A stretch of 11,848 bases of DNA. Source: Chloroflexi bacterium RBG_16_72_14 (GTDB lineage Bacteria; Chloroflexota; Limnocylindria; Limnocylindrales; CSP1-4). The stretch lies in the NCBI GenBank assembly GCA_001797035.1, contig MGOE01000104.1:28976-40823 (forward strand), read 5' to 3'. Shown here one piece after another: positions 1 through 6,517 of the stretch. The notes under the pieces are model-generated. The model was not told where the DNA came from and searched no databases. It worked only from the letters and a program-made list of their open reading frames with translations. A program made the position numbers and the translations under genes. Numbering within the stretch: position 1 is the first letter of the stretch; each line of letters starts with the position of its first letter.

Positions 1-1
1 G

Positions 2-850
2 ACCCCCGCGCTCGCAACGCGGTTCCCATCCACGATCGACCTGCCGAACGGCTGGGCACCGGAGGGGATCACGGCCGGGCGCGGCACCACCGCATACGTC
101 GGCTCGCTCGTCAACGGCGCGATCGCCAGGGTGAACCTGCAAACCGGCGCCGTGGACGACGGGTTCGTCGACGGTGTCACGGGTGAGGTCGCCGTGGGCC
201 TCGAGTACGAGGCCGGTGCGCACCGGCTGTGGGTGGCCGGCGGTCCGACCGGCGAGGTCCGCGCGTACGACGCCGCCGACGGCACCCTGCTCCAGACCTA
301 CACCTTCACCGCGGGCTTCGTGAACGACGTCGTGGCGACCCGCCGCGCGATCTACGCGACCGACTCCGCGATCCAGCAGGTGCTGGTGATCCCGCTCGGC
401 GCGGACGGCAGCCTGCCGGCTCCCGCGGACGCCCTCGCCATGCCGATCACCGGCGACTTCGCGTACGAGGCCGGCTTCAACGCCAACGGCATCGTCGCCT
501 TCGCCGGCTGGCTCCTCGTCGCACAGTCGAACACGGGCGAGCTGTTCGTCGTCGACCCGACGACCGGCCGCAGCGTGCGCATCCTGCCCGAGGGATCGAT
601 CACGTTTGCCGACGGGCTGGAGCTCGTTGGCAGCACGCTGTACGTCGTGCGCAACCAGCTCGACGAGGTCGCCGTCTACCGGATCCGCGGCGGCACGGTG
701 GCGTTCCGGGGGACGATCTCGAGCAGCGGCCTGGACGTGCCGACCACGATCGCCTTCGCCGCCGGTCGGCTGTGGGCCGTCAACGCGCGCTTCGGGACGC
801 CGGTCACGCCGGACACGGCGTACTGGATCACGCGGTTGCCGCGCCGCTAG
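2..850 (+). CDS. SMP-30/gluconolactonase-like beta-propeller protein (5' end outside window)
   Basis: The reading frame is open from base 2 to the TAG at 848-850, giving 282 visible residues. The true start lies upstream of the window, so the GTG at 131 should not be taken as the start. The protein is made of recurring propeller-blade units in which a short strand with an aromatic or hydrophobic core is followed by a turn of the N/D-x-x-T-G type. Examples are VNLQTGAVDD near the left end, VRAYDAADGTLLQTY, LFVVDPTTGRSVRIL and VAVYRIRGGTVAF. This pattern and segments such as PEGIT, NGIV and FADGLEL suit the SMP-30/gluconolactonase/LRE-type family of six-bladed propellers, which bind a divalent metal and often hydrolyse lactones. 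Substrate and localisation cannot be read here; many relatives are exported, and any signal peptide would be in the missing N-terminus. A generic NHL/YVTN-type propeller without enzyme activity is the main alternative. Confidence 0.75.
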   Translation, partial: TPALATRFPSTIDLPNGWAPEGITAGRGTTAYVGSLVNGAIARVNLQTGAVDDGFVDGVTGEVAVGLEYEAGAHRLWVAGGPTGEVRAYDAADGTLLQTYTFTAGFVNDVVATRRAIYATDSAIQQVLVIPLGADGSLPAPADALAMPITGDFAYEAGFNANGIVAFAGWLLVAQSNTGELFVVDPTTGRSVRILPEGSITFADGLELVGSTLYVVRNQLDEVAVYRIRGGTVAFRGTISSSGLDVPTTIAFAAGRLWAVNARFGTPVTPDTAYWITRLPRR

Positions 851-895
851 TCGCGGCCGCCTCACACGCTGACCAGGCGGTGGTCGCGGACGCCG

Positions 896-927
896 TGTGA
901 CGTGAATCACATGTGACGTTCGTCACA
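896..927. promoter_or_regulatory. two abutting CRP/FNR-family operator boxes
   Basis: Two 16-bp sites lie directly next to each other. Site 1 (896-911) is TGTGACGTGAATCACA and site 2 (912-927) is TGTGACGTTCGTCACA. Both match TGTGA-N6-TCACA, the consensus known for E. coli CRP, mycobacterial CRP and corynebacterial GlxR. Site 2 is a perfect 7-bp inverted repeat around a two-base centre, and the junction TCACATGTGA (907-916) is itself a palindrome. They lie in the 216-bp gap between the propeller gene and the ABC operon, 140-171 bp before the ATPase start codon. Binding by a CRP-family protein is inferred from the consensus. Which regulator, and whether it activates or represses, cannot be seen. 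The rest of the gap shows no gene. Confidence 0.7.
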
Positions 928-948
928 TCGTGCCGATCCGTGCGCCTC

Positions 949-977
949 TGGTCAGCGGGGGCGCGTCCGCGTCTACT
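949..977 (+). promoter_or_regulatory. weak candidate promoter for the ABC operon
   Basis: TGGTCA (949-954) and TCTACT (972-977) are separated by 17 bp and could serve as -35 and -10 boxes. With a start near 984, the two upstream CRP-type boxes would be centred near -64 and -80, close to distances where CRP-type activators work from upstream. The hexamers are poor matches to the sigma-70 consensus, so this is a guess. Confidence 0.2.
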
Positions 978-1066
978 GGGCGAGATCCTGGAGATCGAGC
1001 CAGGGACGCGTTGCGCCTGCGAGGTGGCTCAGTCCGTGGGTCCGCAGCCCCAGGGAGGGCAGCGCG

Positions 1067-1978
1067 ATGTCCGTCATCGAGACCGAGAAGCTCACCAAGT
1101 TCTACGGCCCCCACCGCGGGATCCTGGATGTCGATCTGTGCGTGGAGGATGGCGAGATCTACGGCTTCCTCGGGCCGAATGGCGCCGGGAAGACGACGAC
1201 GATCCGGCTCCTGCTCGACCTCATCAGGCCCACGTCCGGGCGGGCGAGCGTGTTCGGGATCGAGACGACCGTCGATCCCGTCGCGATCCACCGGCGCGTC
1301 GGCTACCTGCCCGGCGAGTTCGCGCTGTTCGACCGGCTCACCGGTGGCGAGACGATCGAGTACTTCGCCAACCTCCGCGGCGGCGTCGACCCGCTCTACC
1401 AGGCGGACCTCGTGGCACGGTTCGACCTCGACCCGTCGCGCCGCTTCAAGGAGTACTCCAAGGGCAACAAGCAGAAGGTGGGCCTGGTCATCGCCCTCCA
1501 GCACCGGCCGGACCTCCTCGTCCTCGACGAGCCGACATCCGGCCTCGATCCGCTGGTCCAGCAGACGTTCTTCGCGCTCCTCCGGGAGACCGTTGCGGAA
1601 GGCCGCAGCGCGTTCCTCTCGTCGCACATCCTCGACGAGGTCGAGCGGACCTGCGACCGGGTGGCGATCGTCCGGGACGGCCGCCTCGTCGCCGTCGACC
1701 GCGTCGAGGCACTCCGTGGCCTCGCGCATCACGAGGTCGAGCTGCGCTTCACCGCCCCGGTGCCGGCATCGGTGTTCGCGTCGCTGCCGGGCGTGAGCGA
1801 CGTGGTCGCGGTCGACGACCGCCTGCAGCTGCGGGTATCCGGCTCGATGGCACCGGTGGTCGAAGCCGCCGCCGGGCGTGGCCTGATCGACTTCGAGACC
1901 CGGGAACCGAGCCTCGAGCAGACGTTCCTCGCGCAGTACGGCCGCGTGGCCGTTGGGGTGGCCAACCATGGCCGTTGA
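1067..1978 (+). CDS. ABC-2 type exporter, ATP-binding subunit
   Basis: A 303-aa cytoplasmic ATPase that would power export by the membrane protein encoded next to it. Walker A is GPNGAGKTTT (residues 36-45), the signature loop is SKGNKQK (131-137), Walker B with the catalytic glutamate is LLVLDEPTSGLDP (about 150-162, E155), and the H-loop is SSHILDE (185-191). The usual Q-loop glutamine is replaced in YLPGE (80-84), a variant I associate with this ABC-2 subfamily. After about residue 215 comes the short C-terminal domain often present in drug and antibiotic exporter ATPases, ending with the typical EPSLEQTFL. The ATG at 1067 follows GGGAGGG at 1054-1060 and gives the expected N-terminus. The 3' end overlaps the permease start by 11 bp, so the two are very probably translationally coupled. 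Substrate is unknown. Confidence 0.93.
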   Translation: MSVIETEKLTKFYGPHRGILDVDLCVEDGEIYGFLGPNGAGKTTTIRLLLDLIRPTSGRASVFGIETTVDPVAIHRRVGYLPGEFALFDRLTGGETIEYFANLRGGVDPLYQADLVARFDLDPSRRFKEYSKGNKQKVGLVIALQHRPDLLVLDEPTSGLDPLVQQTFFALLRETVAEGRSAFLSSHILDEVERTCDRVAIVRDGRLVAVDRVEALRGLAHHEVELRFTAPVPASVFASLPGVSDVVAVDDRLQLRVSGSMAPVVEAAAGRGLIDFETREPSLEQTFLAQYGRVAVGVANHGR

Positions 1979-3659
1979 GATCCGGGGCCTGCCGGTCGCG
2001 GCGTCGGCCCCCCGTGTCCCGCTTCGCCGCCGGCTCTACGGCCTGGGCAGCATCTTCGGCAAGACCGTTCGCGACTCCCGCGCGGGCATGCTCGTCGTGA
2101 CCGCGCTCCTGGGCGTGTTGATTGTCGCCGGCGGCATCACGATGTCCTCCACCTACGGCACGCTCGAGGCGCGGCGCGAGCTCGCCGCGATGTCGCAGGA
2201 CATGCCGCCGATGCTGCGCGGCATGTACGGAAACCCGCTCGACGTCGACACGCTCGGCGGGTTCATCTCGTGGCACTACGGCGCGTACTTCGCCCTCCTC
2301 GCCGGGCTGTGGTCCATCCTCGCGCTGTCGTCCGTCCTCGCCGGCGAGGCCCGGCGGGGGAGCCTCGACTTCGCCGTCGCGACCCCCCGCTCGAGGCGGT
2401 CGATCGCGCTCGAGAAGGTCGCGGGGCATGCGACGGCGATCGGTCTCGGCATGGTTGTCGTCGCCGTCGTCGCGTGGGTGACCGGGGTCGTCGGCGCCAG
2501 GCTGCCGGGCGACTCCATCTCTCCCGCGGCGGCGATCTCGTTCGCGATCGGGCTCGGGATCAGGACACTGGTCGCCGGATCGGTCGCCTTCGCCGTCGCC
2601 CCGTTCCTGGGACGCGGAGCAGCGGCCGGGATCGCCGGCGCCCTGATGCTCGGCGGGTACGTGATCCACAGCTACCGGACCGTCGTGCCGGCATTCGACA
2701 CGCTCGCGGATGCGACCTGGTTCTCGTGGACCGCCGACCACGTCCCCCTTGCGGGCTCCACGGACTGGGCGGGGATCGGCATCACGGCCGTCGTCTGCCT
2801 CGTCCTCCTCGCGATCGGCATCGAGGGGTTCGCGCGCCGCGACGTCGGGGTGACGATCCCGCTGCCGGTCCCCCGGCTGCCCCGCGCGCTGCTCGGCGTC
2901 CACGGCCCACTCGGACGGTCGTTCGGCGACCTCCTGCCGACGGCGCTGGCCTGGGGCGTCGGCCTCGGCATCTACGGCGTCCTGATGGCCGCCGCCTCGC
3001 AATCACTCCTCGATGCGCTCGATGCATCGCCCGCCATGGCCGAGATCTTCCGCAACCTCATCCCGGGCATCGATATCACGACGGCCGCCGGGTTCCTGCA
3101 GCTGGCCTTCGCCGAGATCGGCTTCGTCCTCATCGGGCTGGCTGCGGCGACGTTCATCGCGGGCCGGTCGTCGGACGAGACGTCTGGGCGGCTGGAGCTG
3201 CAGCTCGCGACGCCCCTGACCAGGGCCCGGTGGGCCGTGGCGAGCGGCGCGGCGGTCTGGATGGCGATCGCGCTCGTCACCCTGCTGTTGGCCGCGTGCG
3301 TGGCGCTCGGCGTCGCCTCGGTGGGGCAGGATCCCATGACGCCGGCACTGGGCACGCTCGTGCTCGCCCTCTACGGCGCCGCCCTGGCCGGCATCGGGGT
3401 GGGTGTCGCCGGGGTGTCGCGCGCTTCGTTCGCGATGCCCGCGGTCCTCGCGCTCACGATCGGGACGTTCCTGCTCGACCTCCTGGCGCCGATCCTGCGG
3501 CTTCCCGACTGGGTCGGACAGCTCGCGCTCACCGCGCACCTGGGCGAGCCGATGGTCGGCACCTGGGATGGCGTCGGGGTGGCGGTCTGCGTCGTGCTCG
3601 CGATCGGGGGGCTCGTCGTCGGCGCCATCGGCATGCGACGACGCGACGTGGGCGCCTGA
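1968..3659 (+). CDS. ABC-2 type exporter, 12-TM permease with internal duplication
   Basis: A 563-aa integral membrane subunit that pairs with the preceding ATPase. Hydrophobic segments fall at about 41-58, 103-125, 155-178, 188-212, 217-235 and 268-287, then 326-345, 375-398, 425-450, 459-482, 487-510 and 535-555, which suggests two six-TM halves. The halves resemble each other. Residues about 127-148 carry EARRGSLDFAVATPRSRRS, and 403-424 carry DETSGRLELQLATPLTRAR, each after an equivalent hydrophobic pair and a PxxxRxxYG/PGIDI-type loop. Such fused permeases need no second copy, consistent with one permease gene here. The ATG at 1968 is preferred: it lies inside the ATPase 3' end with a GGGGTGG stretch just upstream. 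A TTG five codons earlier (1953) is the alternative. The exported compound cannot be inferred; drug or antibiotic efflux is the usual family guess. Confidence 0.9.
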   Translation: MAVEIRGLPVAASAPRVPLRRRLYGLGSIFGKTVRDSRAGMLVVTALLGVLIVAGGITMSSTYGTLEARRELAAMSQDMPPMLRGMYGNPLDVDTLGGFISWHYGAYFALLAGLWSILALSSVLAGEARRGSLDFAVATPRSRRSIALEKVAGHATAIGLGMVVVAVVAWVTGVVGARLPGDSISPAAAISFAIGLGIRTLVAGSVAFAVAPFLGRGAAAGIAGALMLGGYVIHSYRTVVPAFDTLADATWFSWTADHVPLAGSTDWAGIGITAVVCLVLLAIGIEGFARRDVGVTIPLPVPRLPRALLGVHGPLGRSFGDLLPTALAWGVGLGIYGVLMAAASQSLLDALDASPAMAEIFRNLIPGIDITTAAGFLQLAFAEIGFVLIGLAAATFIAGRSSDETSGRLELQLATPLTRARWAVASGAAVWMAIALVTLLLAACVALGVASVGQDPMTPALGTLVLALYGAALAGIGVGVAGVSRASFAMPAVLALTIGTFLLDLLAPILRLPDWVGQLALTAHLGEPMVGTWDGVGVAVCVVLAIGGLVVGAIGMRRRDVGA

Positions 3660-3673
3660 AGGAGGAGCGGGGC

Positions 3674-4246
3674 ATGGGCGATCCATCCGGCGGAGCGCGC
3701 CGCTGGCTGCTCCTGATCTACCGGATCAAGGCCGAGTCGTCCGGCCGCCGGACGTACGTCTGGCGGCAGCTCCGCCAGCTCGGTGCCGTGTACCTGCAGC
3801 AAGCGGTCGCCGTGCTGCCCGACCGGCCCGAGCTCCGCACCGAGCTCGACCGGCTCGGGCAGCGGATCCGGACCGGGGGTGGCGAGGCCTCGCTCCTGGA
3901 GACCGCCTCGCCGAGCCAGGCCTGGGAGGACGAGCTCGTCGCCCGGTTCAACGCGGCGCGCGACGCCGAGTACGAGGAGATCCTCGACAGCGTGGAGAGC
4001 TTCGAGGACGAGATCCGCCGCGAGACGCGCAAGAAGCGGTTCCGGTTCGCCGAGCTCGAGGAGGGCGAGTCCGACAGCGAGAAGCTCGACCACTGGTTCG
4101 CGCGCGTTGCCGAACGCGACTTCTTCGGGGCCCCGGGCCGGGCGGGGGCCGAGCAAGCTCTCGCCCGGGGGCGCGCGCTCCTGGACGTGTTCACGGCCGA
4201 GGTCTATCGCCTCGAGGGGATCGGGCCCAGGACCGACCGGCCGTGA
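3674..4246 (+). CDS. ChrB N-terminal-domain protein (chromate-resistance regulator-like)
   Basis: A 190-aa soluble protein resembling the N-terminal domain of ChrB, the protein tied to chromate-responsive control of chr operons. Visible family features are the N-terminal WLLLIYRIKAE (11-21), RRTYVWRQLRQLGAVYLQ (25-42) and the VLPD turn (47-50). These are followed by FNAARDAEYEEI (92-103), a charged helical stretch with many E, K and R residues (about 104-145) and the ending RDFFGAPGRAGAE (148-160). The second, C-terminal ChrB domain is absent, so this is the stand-alone short form. The start is firm: AGGAGGAG lies at 3660-3667, just after the permease stop, and only 14 bp separate the genes, so it should be co-transcribed with the exporter. 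No chromate transporter ChrA is present. A role in sensing or tuning the exporter is inference; chromate should not be assumed as substrate. Confidence 0.8.
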   Translation: MGDPSGGARRWLLLIYRIKAESSGRRTYVWRQLRQLGAVYLQQAVAVLPDRPELRTELDRLGQRIRTGGGEASLLETASPSQAWEDELVARFNAARDAEYEEILDSVESFEDEIRRETRKKRFRFAELEEGESDSEKLDHWFARVAERDFFGAPGRAGAEQALARGRALLDVFTAEVYRLEGIGPRTDRP

Positions 4247-4255
4247 GCCGCCAGG

Positions 4256-4765
4256 TCAGGCGGGCGTGGCCCGCATCGGGCCGACCACGGCGACGGACCT
4301 CGGATGCCCCGGGTCGTAGCGGACGGACACCTCGGTCCCGGGCTTGATGACGGCCTCCTCGTCGTCGGTCAGCATCCCGAGCGCCGGCGTCTCGTAGTCG
4401 CCGCCGCCGTCCGGGTGCATCTCGAGCTGGAACGCCACCTGGTGTCGCACGCCCTCACCGATGCCCAGCCGCGAGGTGGACACGCCGGTCCGCCACGCCC
4501 GCCGCACGGTGGCGTGCGCCGCCCGGCCCGAGGCCATCAGTCGCCGGATCTGCAGCATCGGTCGCGCGACGAGCCAGAGCCCGCCGGCGATCACGCACAG
4601 GAACGAGACCAGGATCGACAGCCCGATCGCCCGCTCGCCGCCTCCGATCGTGAGCGGGAACACCGCGTTCGTGCTCCAGCCGAGCGCATGCCCGATCCAG
4701 TAGCCGATCCACGCCCCCACGATTCCGATTGCCACCAGGATGAGGGTGATCACCCAGGCTCGCAT
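4256..4765 (-). CDS. DUF3592-like membrane protein, two TM segments
   Basis: A 169-aa protein with two hydrophobic helices, about residues 4-28 (starting VITLILVAIGIVGAWIGYWI) and 46-68 (AIGLSILVSFLCVIAGGLWL). A soluble C-terminal domain of about 90 residues follows. That domain has the beta-rich layout of DUF3592-type proteins: a strand around ATVRRAWRTG, a strand HQVAFQLEM (108-116), a Y/T-containing strand, then KPGTEVSVRYDPGHPRSVAVV (141-161), where the VRYDP-x-P-x-x-V ending is typical. The start at 4765 is fixed by a near-perfect Shine-Dalgarno five bases upstream. Function is unknown in the family. It converges with the ChrB-like gene, with only 9 bp between the stops and no clear terminator between them. 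Confidence 0.75.
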   Translation of the reverse strand: MRAWVITLILVAIGIVGAWIGYWIGHALGWSTNAVFPLTIGGGERAIGLSILVSFLCVIAGGLWLVARPMLQIRRLMASGRAAHATVRRAWRTGVSTSRLGIGEGVRHQVAFQLEMHPDGGGDYETPALGMLTDDEEAVIKPGTEVSVRYDPGHPRSVAVVGPMRATPA

Positions 4766-4770
4766 CGTGG

Positions 4771-4779
4771 CACCTCCTT
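4771..4779 (-). promoter_or_regulatory. ribosome binding site fixing the start at 4765
   Basis: On the minus strand this reads AAGGAGGTG, an almost complete anti-16S match, five bases before the ATG at 4765-4763. It rules out the longer upstream reading in the same frame, which would begin at 4876. Confidence 0.85.
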
Positions 4780-4783
4780 GCGA

Positions 4784-4852
4784 GATCCATTCAGGTGTCG
4801 AATGGTGTCGGACGCAAGAGGCGAATGGATCGAGGCGGGCCACGCGGCCCGC
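4784..4852. repeat. cluster of inverted and direct repeats in the leader of the DUF3592-like gene
   Basis: GATCCATTC (4784-4792) is repeated inverted as GAATGGATC (4823-4831). A second GAATGG at 4800-4805 can compete for the same CCATTC. GGTGTCG occurs twice in direct orientation (4794-4800 and 4804-4810). GCGGGCC-ACGC-GGCCCGC (4835-4852) is a perfect 7-bp hairpin. All lie between the four-TM gene and the ribosome site of the DUF3592-like gene. They could fold in its leader RNA or bind a regulator. The remainder of 4766-4952 shows no gene. Confidence 0.4.
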
Positions 4853-4952
4853 AAGCCTAGAGGCCGTCGCCGTCATGCGTGACCACGGCCCCCAATGGAG
4901 GGGTGGGAGGTCGCCGGCGTCAAGGCGCTGCGCCCGGGCCGGTTGCGAACGA

Positions 4953-5387
4953 TCAGCCGATGCCCGATGCCCTCCGCGTCGAGGGGACCAGCAGCAGCGC
5001 GGCAGCCGCGAGCGTCAGCGCGAGCCCGGCCGCCACCGGCGGCTGGCTTCCGGCCGTGACGAGAGCGATGAGCGCGCCGAGCACCGCGGCGAGGGCGATC
5101 GCGAGCGAGGCCGCCCAGCCCCACGGCCGGCCCAGCCACAGGCCGACGGCCGCGGAGAACGTCGCCGCAGCAACCAGGATCGCGACCACGCCGAGCAGTC
5201 CGACAAACGCGGACACGCTCGCCGCCGGAATGACGGCGATGCCGCCCGCGGCGAGCACCAGCAGCAGGGCGCCGACGAATGCGGACCCGGCGCCGATGAG
5301 GAACATGAGGACGACGGCGGCGGCGAGGGCCGCGGGACGGGGGGCCACGGGTGCGCTCCAGGTGCGGGACGAGAAACCGATCGCCAT
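4953..5387 (-). CDS. small four-TM membrane protein, function unknown
   Basis: A 144-aa, very alanine- and leucine-rich protein with four probable membrane helices at about residues 18-48, 55-82, 89-112 and 116-135. The only polar stretches are the N-terminal tail (MAIGFSSRTWSAPVAPRP) and a short basic C-terminus. The second helix ends in LWLGRPWGW (83-91). The motif small-residue-GRxWGW just before the next helix recurs in many uncharacterised small tetraspan proteins of high-GC bacteria. I cannot assign a family with confidence. The ATG at 5387 gives a sensible short cytoplasmic tail, but the ribosome site is weak (only a GAGAGG far upstream). It lies 93 bp after the methyltransferase stop on the same strand, so co-transcription is possible. 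Confidence 0.65.
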   Translation of the reverse strand: MAIGFSSRTWSAPVAPRPAALAAAVVLMFLIGAGSAFVGALLLVLAAGGIAVIPAASVSAFVGLLGVVAILVAAATFSAAVGLWLGRPWGWAASLAIALAAVLGALIALVTAGSQPPVAAGLALTLAAAALLLVPSTRRASGIG

Positions 5388-5418
5388 CGTCGAGGCTGCG
5401 TGCCTCTCGAGCCATGGA

Positions 5419-5447
5419 CGAACGTCGGCCCGCGACCCTGACGTTCG
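5419..5447. repeat. 8-bp inverted repeat between methyltransferase and four-TM gene
   Basis: CGAACGTC (5419-5426) and GACGTTCG (5440-5447) are perfectly complementary around a 13-base loop. It lies after the methyltransferase stop and before the four-TM start, all on the minus strand. With no T-run on either side it is a poor terminator; it could be an operator for the downstream gene. Confidence 0.35.
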
Positions 5448-5480
5448 CCGTCGGCTCGACGGACGTCCCGTACCGATGCC

Positions 5481-6239
5481 TCAGGTGAGGCCGCGCGCGA
5501 CCCAGGCGTGGGCCGTGAGGACGAACCGGCCCGCGGGGAGCATCGACCGGCAGCGCCCGCGCAGCGCCGCCTGGTGCTCCGGGCCGAGCGCGGCGACGTA
5601 GGCGCCGGCGGGCCCGACTCCGCGGGTGAACGGCCCCCACCAGTCATCGAAGCTCGCGTACTCGCGGCTCGCCGCGAGGGTTCCCTCCTCGATGTCTCGG
5701 TGACCGGCCGCTGCGAACAGCTCGGCGAGGTGCCCCCGGCGCGTGCCCGCCAGCCGCGACTCGTCGATGACGTCCGGATCGAGCTCGCGCGCCTCCTCCC
5801 AGAACGGTCCGAGCGGGCCACGGCCGCCCTCGAAGTCCCAGACGCAGGCCGCGGACACGCCCCCGCTCCGGGTCACGCGCGCCATCTCCGCCAGTCCCGC
5901 GACCGGGTCTGCCATGAAGTGCACGACGAGGCTCGCAAGGGTCGCGTCAAACGCCCCATCTGGAAACGGCAGCCGCTCCGCGGCCGCCTGCCGCACGTCG
6001 ACGCCGGGGACGCGTGTCCGCGCCGCCGCGACGAACGACTCGGACGGATCGACGGCCGCCACTCCGGCGACCCCCAGCCGCTCCGCGAGCACCTCGGTGA
6101 GCGCTCCCGGGCCGCAGCCCACGTCGAGGACCTGCTGGCCGGCATGGAGCCCCGCGAAGTCGGCCAGCTGCGGTGCCAGCTGGCGCGACCATCGCCCCAT
6201 GAACTGGTCGTACGCCTCCGCGGCGACGTCGAAGCCCAT
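5481..6239 (-). CDS. class I SAM-dependent methyltransferase
   Basis: A 252-aa soluble methyltransferase of the UbiE/Methyltransf_11 type. Motif I, which binds S-adenosylmethionine, is VLDVGCGPG (37-45). The acidic residue that contacts the ribose is D64 in AAVDPSE, and the motif around AAAERLPFPDGAFDA (85-99) with VVHFMADP (105-112) corresponds to motifs II-III. An N-terminal AEAYDQFMGRWSRQLAP (7-23) is typical of the subgroup methylating small molecules. The C-terminal part (about 140-252) is variable and presumably shapes the acceptor site; the substrate is unknown. I chose the ATG at 6239: homology-like sequence begins directly there, and a 40-residue upstream extension in the same frame is Gly/Arg/Pro-rich with no family resemblance. 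The ribosome site is only moderate (GGCGG). It is divergent from the 69-aa gene. Confidence 0.88.
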   Translation of the reverse strand: MGFDVAAEAYDQFMGRWSRQLAPQLADFAGLHAGQQVLDVGCGPGALTEVLAERLGVAGVAAVDPSESFVAAARTRVPGVDVRQAAAERLPFPDGAFDATLASLVVHFMADPVAGLAEMARVTRSGGVSAACVWDFEGGRGPLGPFWEEARELDPDVIDESRLAGTRRGHLAELFAAAGHRDIEEGTLAASREYASFDDWWGPFTRGVGPAGAYVAALGPEHQAALRGRCRSMLPAGRFVLTAHAWVARGLT

Positions 6240-6308
6240 CGTCAGGTCGCCGCCGGGAATACGCCCGCGGGCTGCGACCTCGTCCTCGGGCCCGGCTTGG
6301 GGTACGCG

Positions 6309-6323
6309 TTGGCCATCGGCCAA
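6309..6323. promoter_or_regulatory. 15-bp palindrome in a divergent promoter region
   Basis: TTGGCC-ATC-GGCCAA is a perfect 6-bp inverted repeat with a 3-bp centre, in the 278-bp gap between the divergent methyltransferase and 69-aa genes. A second inverted repeat, TCGCCC-ACGAC-GGGCGA, follows at 6352-6368. Either could be an operator for both genes. A possible plus-strand promoter is TTGAGG at 6407-6412 with TGGGAT 17 bp further on. No gene is visible in the gap. Confidence 0.3.
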
Positions 6324-6504
6324 TCTTCGCGCACGCCCGCAAGGCCCGGCATCGCCCACGACGGGCGAGCCCGTAAGGCAGGGTGGGTGCGTGTCCGCTC
6401 CGTGATTGAGGTAGGACCGCCTCTCGGATGGGATGGCCGCCCGATGGCGCGCGGGCTCGAGGCGCAGAAGATGGCGTCAGTTCCGACGGGGACCCGCCGA
6501 TACG

Positions 6505-6510
6505 AAGGAG
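6505..6510 (+). promoter_or_regulatory. ribosome binding site fixing the start at 6518
   Basis: AAGGAG sits seven bases before the ATG at 6518. It identifies that ATG as the start rather than earlier codons in the same frame (from 6428), whose translation is Gly/Arg/Pro-rich. Confidence 0.8.
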
Positions 6511-6517
6511 CCGTGAG

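Noticed and set aside
896..927. CRP-type palindromes read as a terminator for the propeller gene
   Set aside because: The arms could fold, but there is no U-run, and two exact TGTGA-N6-TCACA sites fit operators much better.
923..1969. Long minus-strand open frame opposite the ABC ATPase
   Set aside because: Antisense shadow typical of high-GC DNA; composition is low-complexity and shows no family motif.
913..2100. Long plus-strand open frame (395 codons) across the ABC ATPase gene
   Set aside because: Translation is Arg/Pro/Gly-rich with no domain, and the other frame has complete ABC motifs.
1749..3002. 417-codon minus-strand open frame opposite the permease
   Set aside because: Almost only D, R, G, E, P and A, with no hydrophobic core; shadow of the permease gene.
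2270..4246. 658-codon open frame that would fuse the permease region to the ChrB-like gene
   Set aside because: The part before 3674 is out of frame with the real permease. The ChrB-like gene has its own ribosome site and ATG.
4873..5640. Minus-strand open frame overlapping the four-TM gene and methyltransferase end
   Set aside because: Arg/Pro-rich, without structure, and overlaps two better-supported genes.
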